Positions 1 through 13,503 of a DNA stretch of 64,000 nucleotides are shown here, in pieces. Each line of letters begins with the position of its first letter. Position 1 is the stretch's first letter. The notes under the pieces are model-generated. The model had not been told where the DNA came from. It did no database searches and saw only the letters and a program-made list of their open reading frames with translations. The DNA is taken from NCBI RefSeq assembly GCF_000003815.2, contig NC_049979.1, forward strand, positions 34,503,738-34,567,737, in the 5' to 3' direction. This stretch comes from Branchiostoma floridae (Eukaryota; Chordata; Leptocardii; Amphioxiformes; Branchiostomatidae). The position numbers and the translations under genes are program-made.

Positions 1-184
1 CAACCATAATAAACAGTGGATAGTCTTAGACACCCTTTCCAGTAGCGTGCATGTCGGTTGAGCGACATTAGCTGGGATTCAAACTCAAGTTTTTTCAGCT
101 CAGAGGCAGGATCACTAACTATTGGACAACACATGGTGCACAAAATGTTGAGTTATCTTTGTTGCAACCTTTTATTTCTTTCAG

Positions 185-3100
185 AGAGTACTGCAATGCC
201 CAAGGCGTCGTCCTTCAGTCTGTCGGACTCCATGGAGTTTGTTGAGATAAAGATGGACACCAACACCAACACCTACAGGATCGGGACCCCCATCCGTATC
301 AACAGCATCAGCCCACTGTCGTCAGACCCGCGCCGCAGCAGCAGGGTGAAACTCAACGCTTCTCCTGTCATGCCCAGTAAGTATGGACACAGTCTTCTTA
401 AGTAATACAATATTATTCAATCTGTACAAAAATAGACTTTCTTCAGAAGGGTAATACTTTCAAAATTTGCTTGTTCTTGTGCATTCTTATAAAAAAAGGT
501 GAATTTCAAAGATTCCACGTACAATTTGTATACTTGCATTAAGCACAGTTTTTTTATATATATAACTGCTTTGCTCACTCAGTGGTTTTATTCTGTGGTT
601 ATAGTACCATGCATTATGACACCATATACACCTCAGGCTGGTCATTAACCCTTAATTACCGGTAAACTCTTTTCTTGTCATTCCATACCGGTTAATTCTT
701 GTCATGCAGGTTGAAAGTCTTGCCTTACCAGGCAATTCTTGCTGTGTCTTGTCCATTTTTGCTTTTGTATAGCTTGGCTGTGTTTAGTCACTTGAAAGTA
801 TGTGGGATTCTGTTTGGTAATGATGTGAATCTTTCTGTACAGATGGCCTGTATGATGGGGAGGTGACCAGTTCCCAGAAGGAGGCTGGTATGGAAGATCT
901 AAGGGTAGTCTTCACACCAGCTTTGGCACATGCAGCATTTATTCCTCTCTGTAGACTTACTGGCAGGTGGGACTGAAAGGACGTCTTTTTGTCCAATATT
1001 GTGCTGACACTAGTTCACCTTTGCCCTTGTACAATGTATAGCTGCATAATCAAAATATTGTGTTGAAAATGTCATTGTCCTGATGCAGTTTATTTTTACT
1101 TCGACCGAAATCGAACCTAATGTTATTTTTCAGTACCAAATCTAAAGTATATCCAACAGTGCCTAGGTGATTACAATGACCAGATCACCGCAAAGCAGAT
1201 TTGCCATTTAGCTGCCGACAGAAGGTCTTGGAAGAAACTTACAGTCGCCTGCGCCGCAGCCGACCAATGATGATGATGACCAAAACTAGAAACACAATAT
1301 TTTTATAAAATATTTCTAGGCCATACAGACAGACCCAGTGGTGAACATATGTCTAGTTCAATGTTTATAAGCTGTTGTTAAGATGATAATAATGATTATT
1401 GTTTGTACACAGTATCCACATGGAGCGTATCCTAAAGAACCATGACCTTATATGGAAGCTGTCCAGCACGTATGAGACGGCTCTCTCCACGCACAATCTG
1501 GGGGCGCAGCCGGGCACTGATGTCCTGTCTGATAACGATGATGAGACGCCATCGTCGGAGAACAGAACGGCGTGGTTTGTGGACATGGGTGCAAAAGGTG
1601 AGGATTTTCACTCTCTTTTTCAGTGTCAATCACAATTATCAATCCAACCAATGATAGCATGGCAATTACAGGTTTGACCAATCAGAGTGTGACTGCATGT
1701 CTGTTGAATTTCTTTGTTTGGGCTGAGACCGAGGGGACTTTTGGATCCATCTATTTCCTGACTGGGTGTGCAGTTTAAAGTCTTGTGCAGTCAAACTGCC
1801 CAAGAAGACCAGCCAGAGGACCGATAAAATCCTGTTAATGTTGATAGATGGTCACTGTACACAGTATCCTAAATGCTTGAGTTAATGGGGAAAATAACCA
1901 AAGGGACCACTAACAAGTGGTCACATTGGCCAGGTGGTCCTTATGTAGAGGTCGTCACTTACACAGGTTTGACAGTGTTGGGGTGTGATATACTAGAAGT
2001 TGGTTATGTAAAAAACCCAAGGAATAAAGGCTTGCTGGTCCTTAAAACTCATCACACTGTTAGAATACACTACAAGGAAAGGTCAATGTAAATTTCAGAG
2101 TCATATCATGTTGGTAGCATAATTTCATTGCCTTAGAAAATTACAAATATTGCTCTTGGCCCTGTCTTCGACAGTGAGTTCTCAGGAGAAGAGTGAAGAC
2201 ACGCAGGAGTTTGGCTATAACGTCCAGATGGTTGGGAACAGGATAGAACTGAGGTCCGACCCAGCTCCGGAACCCGCGGCTAGTGCTGCGCCCAAACCCG
2301 CCATCCAGACCAGGCTGCAGAAGCACTTCGCGGAGGGTCCGCCCGTCATGGACGAGACCGTCTGTCCAAGCCGCGTGGACCTCCCCAGGAGCGAACGCCA
2401 TCTGAAGGGGAACTGGCAGGCGTACTGGGACTATGAAATAGGTGAAACGTTTTCTGTTTTCTTTCTGTCTTTACCTTCACCAAGAAGGTTAAATATTTGG
2501 TTCTGACATGATGTCGTGTCTCTATATGTAGGTCAACAGCATATAACTAGAGTAGCTGTGGATGGACTTTCATGATACTCAACACAAATATAATATATAA
2601 TCAATACAAATCATGTACAATAAATAAACAAAACCACTGTCTCGATAACCCTTCTTTATTTGGCGAAGGTATGTGTTCGTGGAACTCTAGTTATAAATGG
2701 TTAAGGCCATGTTCATTCGATTATATGGATGCCATCCACCACACACGTCAATGTTCGTCCATTTCCAAAAATACAGTTTGTCGCAATACTGTAAATCGTA
2801 CAAAGCAGCTGCAAAATGACCAAGTATAGCATACCAAATGTTAAAGAAGACATGAAGGAACAAAAAAAGACTGAATTGTTTGTTATACCAGGATCTGTTA
2901 GGAACCCATTCTTACTCCTGGGTAGAGTGAGGAATGTCATGTTAAGTGCCTTTTCAAATGGTACAACATTGATGGTATGTCAGGGGATTGGCACCCAGGA
3001 CATCTATGCTCTGGGCCAAACACCCTTATACCTTTACACCAACATGACACCACATCAAATCAATAATGGTGGAAGAAAAGCAGCTGCCCAAGTCTTTATT

Positions 3101-6100
3101 AGTTAATACTCCCTAGGGTTCTATTTTGGGATTTTCACACCTCTCATGTTGCTTTTCTATCCACCAAAGCAGTTATGCCTCTCCAAATGGTCACGATATT
3201 TGATATTCATGTGGCACACAAAATGTAAATATAAACATGTTCCATATGCTGACTATGAGCCAGAGTATTCCATTTCCTGTTCTTTATAAGGAGTTAGACA
3301 TCTTGTATTCCTTGTGGGAATATTTTCTTCTAATTTTAGTTTCAAAATCTAAAAGTTTTTCCAATGGAATGTCCCTGTATCTGTCACAGATACTGTTACC
3401 TCTACATTTTTAGTGTATCTTGTTCTAAGAATTGCTGCTAGCATTTCATCTTAAAAGAACCAAGCGAGGTACTACTTTCCACCTGAGTAAAGTGAGGAAA
3501 GTCGTCTAAAGTGCCTTTCCCAAGGGCACAAAATATGTGGCACATTAATGGGTTTGACGGTGCACACCCCAGTTTATTTGGGGTCTCAAATCGAGGCTGC
3601 GCACCCCCAAGTCGAGAGGCCGTCTCTTCAAGAAAATGGATCTAAAGCAGAAAAGCCGTATATGGGAATGACGGATATCACTCCAGCTTTAAGAACAGCC
3701 GGGTTTCAGTTTCTTCACTCTCTCTACTTTTCATAATTTTGGGGGGAGAAAAGTTTTTTTCACGCAAAAAAGTATGCACAAAAAGGGGAATTTTGACGTG
3801 GAAATAAACCCATCACCTATAGTTTAGTCATGAAAATGACTGATATTGTCGGAAAGAGAATACACCTAAGATTAATCAGGCAAAAAATAAAGAAAATCGT
3901 AACACTGAGATTTTTACAATAACCCGACGCGCGAGGCATACCATCACGGCTCACAGACCGCATATGGACGGGAAATCTGGGTCAACGGCGAATCACTTCC
4001 AACGCGTAGAAATACAAGGAAGTGACCCTCGGGCCCAAAACCAATTTGCACCAAAAACACATTACTTCTTACGCTTTTTAGCCATACCAGTATTAAATGC
4101 CACTTCGCAGCAGATTATGAGAAATTTGAACTCAAACACGGACCCTCGAGACCCTTCCGTCACATTTTTCTCGCGCACTATCTCGGACCCCTGTCGCGGA
4201 AGAATTGGTGTGTGCACCGTTAATTAACACAAATTATAATTAATATAGAGTATGGCTTTAGAAAGTCATCTTCTATCATCATGCCAAGTTTGAATTGTCT
4301 GTGACATTTCCTTCTCGAATAGCAGGTGTTTGAAAGTTACCGTCTCCGAAGGCTAATTTTGCCACACCAGGCATTGGTACCATTCACTGTACATGCTTCT
4401 GACGTCACAATGGTTGTATACTCTTGAAGAGGTTTTAGCTCGTTAATTCAGGTTAAACAAACACATGTTGCCAAGGAAAAGGTAGGCATAGGCCAGTTCT
4501 TACGATGAAGTAGATTTCCTATCCATTTTAGGTTGGAATGAGCGATATAAACCACATGGAACGTAGTTTAGATAATGACGTCACAAAGCCCGCCGCAACA
4601 AGATGTATTAAAGTGACAACGATACCGTTTTAAGGTCCTCTCTTCAACGGAAAGCATATATGATTTCGTTTTTTGGTCATAGCTGGTAGGTAAGAAACCT
4701 AGCATTCCTGTCCAAGCGTTTCCGCTGCCGAAATGCATTTCATTTTGCAGAAAAACGCAGCCAAATGTTGAATTTGTGGCTAGGACGGAGTCCCATGCCG
4801 CACTTCTGGCAACTAGGGGGGATTAAATGGGCATTTGCTGAGAGAAGACTGTACAGTTACGTGTCGGTCCCGATGGATTACACAAGCCTTGGGATATACC
4901 TCCAAATTAGAGCGACTTATTTGTCTGAACATTGACTACCCTCGCGAGCCCGAACCTAAAACTTGATTTTGCTGGAATGAACGAAAGTGACGTTATTTGA
5001 AGACTTTTTCATTAAAAAAAGCATTCCCTTCAATGCAGGAGTCGCCATTAAACAGATAAAAGCTATTTCCAAGTGGCCCAGAGATGAAGTAGTACTAAAA
5101 AGATGTTTTGGTAAACATAACGCCATTGATGTCTAAGCATACACACTTTGAAGGTTATATGACTATGGTCAGGGGGGGGGGGGGGCGTGGGGAGGGGGGC
5201 AAATCATGCATTTTATCAACATTATATAATCATTTCAAAAGTTGCGAATTCCGATTTTTTTTCTATATCATTTGGTCAAGGGTACGCACTTTACTGGGGA
5301 AAATGCAATTTGTTGACTTTCTTTGCTTTTAGGTTTTGTAGGAGGGGCCATATTAACGGTGCACACCCCAGTTTATTTGGGGTCTCAAATCGAGGCTGCG
5401 CACCCCCAAGTCGAGAGGCCGTCTCTTCAAGAAAATGGATCTAAAGCAGAAAAGCCGTATATGGGAATGACGGATATCACTCCAGCTTTAAGAACAGCCG
5501 GGTTTCAGTTTCTTCACTCTCTCTACTTTTCATAATTTTGGGGGGAGAAAAGTTTTTTTCACGCAAAAAAGTATGCACAAAAAGGGGAATTTTGACGTGG
5601 AAATAAACCCATCACCTATAGTTTAGTCATGAAAATGACTGATATTGTCGGAAAGAGAATACACCTAAGATTAATCAGGCAAAAAATAAAGAAAATCGTA
5701 ACACTGAGATTTTTACAATAACCCGACGCGCGAGGCATACCATCACGGCTCACAGACCGCATATGGACGGGAAATCTGGGTCAACGGCGAATCACTTCCA
5801 AAGCGTAGAAATACAAGGAAGTGACCCTCGGGCCCAAAACCAATTTGCACCAAAAACACATTACTTCTTACGCTTTTTAGCCATACCAGTATTAAATGCC
5901 ACTTCGCAGCAGATTATGAGAAATTTGAACTCAAACACGGACCCTCGAGACCCTTCCCTCACATTTTTCTCGCGCACTATCTCGGACCCCTGTCGCGGAA
6001 GAATTGGTGTGTGCACCGTTGAACCCAGGACCTCCGGGTTATGGTCCAAACAACCTGCCATTACACCATTCTATTCATTGACCTTGCTGTTCTCTCTTTG

Positions 6101-9100
6101 ATACAGGGCTGGGAGAAAGAGACAACGTGTTTCACTTCAATCAGATCAAGTTACAAACATTTCATGGTGAGAAAGAAGTTTCATAGCATATTTCCTCTTC
6201 TCTAGTTGCCACCGAATGCTGATTTTGCAAAATTTGAATGTCATTGGAAGTAGCATGCTTCTGTTTAACAAATAAATAAATATGTTTCATTATTGCTTTT
6301 TATTGCAACATTAAATGGTATCAAAGGCACAACTGAACAAAAATGTGATTCTAGATGTGTTGTATAACAGAAATATAACGGTAAGTATATAACAGGAAGG
6401 GAAAGTCTGATGTACAGAAAAAAATCAGTTACTTGAAACAAAGAAACTTATACTAATGTTACAATTACTAACTTGAATACAATATGGATTCTGAAATGTT
6501 TAGTGTTAGAGAAGTGCAACTGTGTTAAAGCAAAAACATGTGTATTGTTCTTGCTTTTTTTGTTCTTGCTTTTGATTATTCCATTTGATTCTTCTTCAGG
6601 GCACAGTAACAGTGTGCGGTCCCTTTACATCATGGACATGGAGAATGCCTTCATGAGTGCGAGCAAGGACAAAACGGTCAAGCTGTGGTCCATCCGTAAC
6701 CATGGTGACGGGTACAGCCGGTCGGGGTGCCGCTGGACGTACACGCAGCACAGGAAGAGTGTGTTCCACGTGGGCATGGTGGAGCCTCTGCGACTGGCGG
6801 CTTCGTGTGATAGTAACGTTCATGTACGCACCACTACATATTCGACTGTATTTACTTGCATCTGTCATTACCTCTGTGAAAATGGAGGTATTGTTTTTAG
6901 TGTGATGTTTGTCATGATTGAATCTTGTAGAGTGTCAGAATGTGACAATAATCGGCAATTGGCAGGATGATGCCTAGGTTACACATAGCCCAATTTGGCT
7001 CCCGACTCTCTCCCGACTATGGTTAGGAGTGATTCAGGACCCAAGTCGGCTGTAGTCGACTGGCGTTCAGCTGAATCAGCTGGCGTTCGGCTGCGCCATC
7101 CAAATGTTTGAAATGTTCAAAACATTCGGCTCAGGTGCTGGTTTGGAGTGGGTTGGCCAGTGATCTGCAAATTACTGCCGACCTGAGTCGGCTAAGGGCC
7201 AGCTGGTTTTGAGAGCTAAATTTGGCTATGTGTAACCTAGGCATAAGGAGGTTGGTTCCAAAGTTTTGCGCGCAGACTGGGAGGAAATTTGTCTAGTTAC
7301 TTGGATGTATAATTGGATACTCGCAGGATGGGAAGGTTGGATTGGGCTAGGTCCATGGTTGAGCCCGTAGACCTGGATGAAGTGATACTAGTCACATCCA
7401 CCTTAGAGTGATTGATGGACACCTGTTAAGTCAATCAAACTTTATTTCTGTGATTAATGAACTACAATCATCTGCTTTATTTCTTTGTCATTCTAATACA
7501 TAAAGAGTGGAATCTCTTTTTTCTTCCCTTCAGCTGTGGGACCCGTTTGTTGGAGCGATGGTGCGAGTGTTTGACTGCTCCAGGAACCCCATCAGTGTCC
7601 TGTCCTGCCTCCCCCCTCCCCACACTGCCATGATCGCTGCCACAGCGGAAGCTACACTCAGGTCAGTGTTATTGAAGTGTATTTACAAATTCAATCTTGT
7701 TGGCTAATTGTAAGAAGGCAACAATCAGCAAAAGTGTACAAGCATAAAGTGTGACAGAAAACATACAGATGACAATTTAAATAACGTGTACATAATGCGA
7801 CATTTGAGGTCTTTGTAGAAAAGCTGTAGAAAAACAGAAAGCCCCAAGTTTTCAATAATAATTTTGAAAGAAAGATCTGTAGAAAGTTTTGTACATTTTT
7901 TCACAGAGATTTTGGATACCCTCATGCATAATATATTTTCATCAATCAGTTCAGTTCAGTTCATCCTCGGAGAGGTGACACCATCATCTCCGCGGGTTCC
8001 TATCCAGCATATTTCATCTATAATATATTGAATTTCAGAGTATGAGAAAGAAAAAACAATAAGACAGAAAGAACAAGCTGTTTATTTTATGACAACTTCT
8101 CTATTCCGTGATAGAAGTCATGCACTATTAGCTAAATAGTCATCTTTACACACTTGCGTTCATTTCTCACAGATTTATAGACGGCAGAACGGCCAACTTT
8201 CAGCACGAGTTCCGAGTCACAGGAGGACAGTCAAGTGAGTGTGGACACTGGGCCAGTACACTTAAAATTTGCATTTGACATCTGACAATGCTGTTACATT
8301 GTGAGGGGCACTTGAGGTGGAATGATGACCTTGTGGTTAGGGTTGTTGACTTAGAACCTGAAGGTTTAGGGTTCAAATCTAGGAATGGCACTTTTCACCT
8401 ATTTCCTCAAATCTCATTAAATGAGTACAATGAAATAAGCTTAGGATAGGGACACCCACTTTTATGGGATGTAAGTATGGAGGTCCCATGTTTAAGGAGA
8501 GCCACACCTCAAGCCCAATCAATAACCCAGCACCCTTACGGAAATGTGTATGGGTCCTTCACGGTGTGAGTGGACCAAATCTTAGGTTCTATTCTCTAGG
8601 TTGGCATCTTCAAAAGGTGACAGTCACCTGTTATGTCAATAAATAGATAAATATGATATGTGGTGATGTAATTTCGATGGTTGTAACATATGTTTATATG
8701 CATGGTTATGACATGTTTTCTTTATTTTCTGATGATCTGTTTTTGTTGTCCACAGTGGGTCTGATCCGGTGCCTGTGTGTGAGTCCGTCAGGCACGTGGA
8801 TGGCTGTGGGGTTCTCCTCAGGTGTAGTGTCTGCCCTGGACGTTAGAACAGGCACTATCATCAAGATTTGGCGGGCACACGAGGGAGAGATTCTCCAGGT
8901 AATGGACCAGACTCTTTTTTTTTTAAATGTCTTGAAGTTGTTCACAAGTTTTGGTCTTTTGGACAATTGAATTGTTAGACACCATAATCAAAAGAATACA
9001 TTGTGGTTTTTGGAAGGATAATGGGGGTGAAGACTATGGCAACTGCACATGCTCAAGGTCAAAGGTGATGACCCCTACCTTGTAAACAGTTCTTGTCAAC

Positions 9101-11249
9101 ACCATGCTCAACATGGGTTTTGTCTTGAGGGCCTTCAACATTGACACTGTGCATGTGCAGTGCTGACTACGAACAAGCAGAGTGACATCAATATGCTTGT
9201 TTTGTTTTGATGGAATACCACCTAAAAATGAACATCTTTATCATGTTATGTATGATGTGATATCTGCATCCAGTTGTACTTCAAAAATTGTGATGACATG
9301 TTTCTGTCTGAGTGTGCATGAATAGCTTTTACTGGTGAGTGAATACCACTGGTATACACGTATATTTTCAATATCTCTCTTAGCTACAGTAGTTTTTTGC
9401 AAACCCACCCTTCTTTTTATCCGTACAGATGAAAGCCTATGACAACAACAGCTTCATCTCCTCATCAGTGGACCACAATATTGTTCTGTGGAGAGGGTTT
9501 GATGGCAAACCCGCATGCTTGTTCAAAGGTGATAGCTTATGAAGCTACATGTGTATTTTTTATTTTATTCTTCAGTAGTGATCTTTAAATCTTTTAAGAT
9601 TCGTAAATAGAAAAAAAAGAGGTGGGGAGAAAAAATGGCAAAGACAGTTTGGACATAGCAAACAGTGTTGCAACATGTCATGCCATGACTTGACAAATAC
9701 ATGAACAAAATTTAATGTAGATTTTAAAGTTGTGTCCAGATGAAGTACTATACATGGATATAAGATCTCGATGATTCAATTTCACAATAAGGTAAATTTG
9801 CAGTCGTTTTGAGTTCACAATAGCTGTATCTACCCTCCTGCATACATACATGTACAAGCATTAGAGTCAGGACACTGCATTCAATTGTGCCTTCAAGTGT
9901 TAGTATTTGTAAAACTTCACCATAAGAGGTGCCTCCAACACATCACAATTGAAATGCACAATGTACATTTGTATCCTAGGGTAGTGCATACTCGTAGTAA
10001 TTGGACAAGAGAGATTATAATTTTCTCAGTGGTCTCGAGTTTGCGGTGAAGCGGTCACATAAAACCGTTGAGAACATAAATGCATTTACAGTAAACAGCT
10101 TTGTTGTTATATTGTTCCCTAGGACACAGTGAGCCGGCCCATGCCCTCTGTCTTTACAACAACCAGGTGATCTCTGCTACTGCCTCCAACAAGATTGGCA
10201 TCCACAGTGCCTTAAACAGTAAGGTAAGCTGCACAAGGAAGGCACAGGTTTCAGCAGAGAGAAAGGAATGTCTGTACCAGTGTTCTAGCCAGCCTGTTTT
10301 TTTTTTTCATTCCCCTGGATTTTGAATTCCATCTCAACGATCCTGGGAAAGTCCAGGGGGAGCATGCCCCTGAAAATTTTGAAACCTAGACCCTCTGAAA
10401 TTCTATCTATTCCCTGCATTTTGAGGGGCAAATTCTGCTGGTAGACTTTGCTTGGTTCAATGGCATCTGTTTTGACATCTTTACCTGCCACTATTTGTGC
10501 ATCATAGAGGAAGGAATTGGTAAAACTTTTGTCCGTCCCCAGTAGCAAAATTCTGTCAAAGGATGGAAGAACGGATGCTGCATAGAACTGCATTAGTCTG
10601 TACTAATATGAATACAAAACAAAAGCAGTGTTATTGAGGTAATATTCTATGAACATATTAAGTATTTGTACAAAATATACACCCTTCTGATGTTGTCGTC
10701 AAATCTTACAAACCATACTTCCAGTTCTTGATTCTTATTGCCAGGTAATCAAGTTAGTTTCCGTCTGTGATGTCATACTATAGTAAACGTGACAGCTGCT
10801 TTAGAACCTGGCACCACAACTGTCGAAAAAAAACATTCTTTTGAAATTGTTGAAGAGATTCATTAGTCACGTATGTTCACAGTTAGTAGAATTTTTCATC
10901 AATCAGTCAGACTGTTATTAAAGGTAAGCAAACGTACCTCCAAATTTTCGATGGCTATCCAGTCCATCTTGCTTAAATTCTTTTGAAAGGAAGAACAGCA
11001 AACTAATTATGAAAAAATTGCAGTTGTATGTACTTAACAATGGTTATGCACTGTAAGCTTTGTTATGGTTCAAGATGTACAGATGATATCTTCAGTTTCA
11101 CATGTCTTGTCTATTTGTAGGCATCCTTCACCCTGACCAAGCTCCGCTCGGAGGCTTTTAAGGGTGTGATGACAGCGGCCACAGTGCTTCCTCTGAACAG
11201 ACTCCTTCTCCTTGCCTCGGACAGCGGCAGCATTCGCCTACTTGCATAG
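185..11249 (+). CDS. WDR81: WDR81 (BEACH/WD40 protein), C-terminal exons, 5' partial
   Basis: Coding exons: 185-376, 843-966, 1413-1597, 2175-2441, 6107-6166, 6600-6823, 7534-7661, 8173-8234, 8756-8898, 9429-9528, 10123-10223 and 11121-11249 (TAG stop). Each has AG/GT borders and the phases join without a break. The products resemble vertebrate WDR81 as I remember it: a GNWQAYWDYEIG segment before the propeller, then WD blades with SASKDKTVKLW, YTQHRKSVFHVG, LWDPFVG, SPSGTWMAVGFSSG, SSSVDHNIVLW, SATASNKIGIHS and a terminal SDSGSIRLLA. The BEACH domain and 5' exons lie left of the window. In vertebrates WDR81 acts on endosomes with WDR91 to limit PI3-kinase activity and supports endosome maturation and aggrephagy. 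That role is known for the family and only inferred here. The first listed exon is fixed by its acceptor and by phase with the next exon; an additional small exon cannot be excluded. Confidence 0.93.
1134..1281 (+). repeat. 3' end fragment of a non-LTR retrotransposon
   Basis: An open stretch inside a WDR81 intron encodes a short peptide with AADRRSWKKLTVACAAAD followed at once by a run of TGATGATGATGA. A basic/aromatic RxxW..L..A peptide ending at a trinucleotide tail is typical of the extreme C-terminus and 3' tail of lancelet LINE reverse transcriptases. Nothing upstream of it is coding, so it is a 5'-truncated relic. Confidence 0.5.
3557..4220 (+). repeat. 664-bp terminal direct repeat, left copy
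   Basis: Left copy of the repeat described for 3557-6019. Left flank TG, right flank TA. Ends are inverted repeats of about 13 bp. Confidence 0.75.
5171..5200 (+). other. Guanine run, possible G-quadruplex
   Basis: A run of about fourteen G residues is followed by further G blocks within 30 bases, in the 1.1 kb between the two 664-bp repeats. G runs of this spacing can form a quadruplex. The exact run length may be affected by sequencing error. Confidence 0.4.
5356..6019 (+). repeat. 664-bp terminal direct repeat, right copy
   Basis: Right copy of the repeat described for 3557-6019. Left flank TA, right flank TG. Same length as the left copy. Confidence 0.75.
6972..7242. mobile_element. MITE with ~30-bp terminal inverted repeats
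   Basis: The ends read GCCTAGGTTACACATAGCC and its reverse complement (near-perfect over about 30 bp) around roughly 210 bp of non-coding DNA containing repeated GTCGGCT-like words. Target duplication is uncertain (AT at both flanks). It lies in the WDR81 intron after the YTQHRKSV exon. Confidence 0.65.
8315..8630 (+). repeat. Diverged tRNA-derived SINE copy
   Basis: A tRNA-like head with an A-box-like TTGTGGTTAGGG and a B-box-like GGGTTCAAATC about 45 bases later is followed by a body that matches the fuller SINE at 42144-42656 in order (GGAGGTCCC.., AGAGCCA.., then ACCCAG.ACCCTTACG). It is older and more degraded, and sits in a WDR81 intron. Confidence 0.55.
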
Positions 11250-13503
11250 CTAGGGCAGCTGGCTCAATACGCATTCCATTTACTGCTGTGTTGAGGACAT
11301 TTTCTTTCATTCTGTATCTTACATGTCTTAAGGGCTGTGTTTTTTTATAAGGAGATTTTGTAGAAACCTGACTTTTACACCTGAAGCTGTTGGATAAGGA
11401 AAGGGATTATGATAAATACCAGTAAGCATCTTGCATATTATCATATTTCAATGCTCCAAGAAACTGATGTAACAAAATAAGTATTAATGTGAAATTTCTA
11501 TAAAATGGAACACTATTTTATGCCTCTTCTGAAAGACAGATGCAGCCCCAACCAAAATGCCCTAACCAGGATTGAACCAGGGTCTTCCATTTGCATACCA
11601 ACTAATTGGAAGCAGAAGCTCAATTGTGAGGTTGTTAGCTGTTTATCTATAGAGACATCCCACTTGCTTCCAGGTGCTCTGACATAAATCATTAAATGGA
11701 CATGTCTTAACAGTTACCAAATCATAAAGTGTATTGCATAACCCACAGTGCTTGTTCAATATGCAAGTATTAACAAGTCTTTTACTTCGAGACTATATGC
11801 CAGTATATCAGATTTTGTAGCTGTATATGATCAGAACTGTACGCCAGTTATTATCTTGTAGTCTAGTGTTATTGTCAGTACATTGGCTATTGGTATTGTA
11901 GGCTATCTCCATATCTATTGGTCAGAATGCATTGGCTTGTTATTTGCTGATGTCAAGCTCTTTTGGCCATCAAAGGAAAGAAAATTAAACTTGGGTACTA
12001 GTGAAATTTCGAATCTATGATCAGAGCTAGAATGTATCTTTGTCTCAGTGTGTTTCTTTGTAGAGTCAAACAGCAATAACAAAACTGATGTGTTATGTTC
12101 TGATGCATCTATATAATACATACAGGGCTATTCAAATATTCAGTGTTGCCATATGCTTTTACCAGTATCACCATAAGTGGCAAGAGTTCAGAATATATAA
12201 GATTACGTCTACTAGGTACTGTACAATACTATGCTGCAGAACATGTACTCTGTCTTGAGAGAGGGTCAGCATGGGGGTCCCCACAACAATTTACGCTGAA
12301 TTCAGAAGATCCCCATATGTACGACATTACGCCAAAATCAAGGAAGGCAGTTACGCAAAATTTGTTGGCCTCAACTTACGTGAGCAAGATGAATTCCCAG
12401 GAATTATGGGAAATCACAAAAATGTTGCCTACGCCTTACTGAAAAGAGCATGCCGAATCCGACCCTCTTGACATTGTCATGGTATATTATGGTTGCCTCA
12501 TTACACATTATGTGAACGAGAAGGATTTCCATGAATTGTAAATCAAAATAGTCTGCCTATGCCTTATGCAAAAGAGCTTGCAGACCCTTTGGAGAGGGTG
12601 AATGTATATTGAGGTTTAATGATAAACAAATTGATGTTAGACAATGCAATGATTTCTGTGCAACAAAGTCACACAATTTCCTTGTACATGTAGTGTGATT
12701 TATTATGATCAAAATGTACATTTGGCAGTGCCAAATATGTGTTGCTGGAAGTAGTATACAAGACAATGAAATGCAATTAATTGTTTTAAGTGAACGTTTT
12801 GTTAGGGGAATATTGTCTGTTCATCAAGGTCTTAGAAATCATGGAAAGCTTGTGTCAAGCTTGATTGGTGCTGAATGCTACATCATGTATTTATCTTTGT
12901 CAAACTTAAGACCTTATTATATATCTGTGGAAAAGCTATTTGGTGAATGATGTACAATTGATACAGAGAATAAATTATGAAGAATCTGGGTAGCTGGGCT
13001 CAGAGTTATTGTTATAATTGTTTGGCAACTCTGGCCGATATGTTTGTTTGTTTTTTCATACTTGCCATTTTGTGGGCTGGTTTATTATTATAATGTAGGG
13101 TTTGGTTGACAAATACCATAGTTACTTCACAGAGGATCGTGCTAATCTCCATGCAGATCCTACGGTAGCATAAGATAGTATCAAAAGCTGGCAGAGGAGT
13201 CAAGCCGGCCTTAGGAGTGTGTTTCGCTACCGGAGATCTGCCTGCACTGAAACAGGGAGGAGCATTTCTATTCAACAATGGTGTTGCTGCCCCTCCCCGT
13301 AGCCATGTGCTAATGATTTTACGAGCGACTTACACCACTGACCAGCACATGTCGCTAGCCTGATTGTTAATACTGTTATTATTTGTAAAATAGATTAGTT
13401 TCTTAGATTTTTAGATACTAGCAACTCATGTCAAACTGTTCTGTATGTATTGTATGTACAAGTTGCCACACATTGTATCCTTTACAGTTGTCGTGCAAAT
13501 AAA
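11250..13503 (+). other. Probable long 3' UTR of WDR81
   Basis: No coding sequence is visible after the WDR81 stop. AATAAA signals occur near 12970 and at 13498-13503; the latter is followed by a GT-rich stretch, as expected of a poly(A) site. The reading frames in this stretch lack homology I recognise and are AT-rich. The UTR extent is inferred, not shown. Confidence 0.35.

Larger units (their letters stand above)
3557..6019. mobile_element. Composite element: two 664-bp direct repeats around 1.1 kb
   Basis: Two copies of a 664-bp sequence (3557-4220 and 5356-6019), in the same orientation and differing at only about two noticed positions, flank 1135 bp. Each copy starts ACGGTGCACACC and ends GGTGTGTGCACCGT, so each has its own short terminal inverted repeats. 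The outer flanks are TG on both sides, and collapsing them restores an uninterrupted SINE B box. The inner flanks are TA and TA. No transposase reading frame is visible, so the element is non-autonomous. It lies in a WDR81 intron. Confidence 0.7.
3480..6062 (-). repeat. tRNA-derived SINE relic, split by the 2.46-kb composite element
   Basis: On the reverse strand, 6020-6062 reads as a tRNA-like head (A-box-like region, then the first part of a B box). The B box and the SINE body continue at 3556 down to about 3480. The two halves join at a GGGTTTGAACCC-type B-box sequence once the intervening 3557-6019 is removed and the duplicated TG is collapsed. The body motif around CTTTCCCAAGGGCAC recurs in the other SINE copies of this window (42.1 kb, 19.8 kb, 20.2 kb). 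Confidence 0.6.

Noticed and set aside
3557-6019. Reading the paired 664-bp repeats as LTRs of a retrotransposon
   Set aside because: Each repeat has its own inverted ends, starts ACGG and not TG..CA, the duplication is 2 bp, and there is no primer-binding site or gag-pol coding in the 1.1-kb interior.
9060-9080. Second AGGTCA-A-AGGTGA DR1-like word in a WDR81 intron
   Set aside because: Single occurrence with no promoter context or conserved partner; expected by chance at this scale.
11540-11680. Inverted B-box-like word (GGATTGAACCAGGG) suggesting another SINE
   Set aside because: No convincing A box, body or tail could be paired with it.
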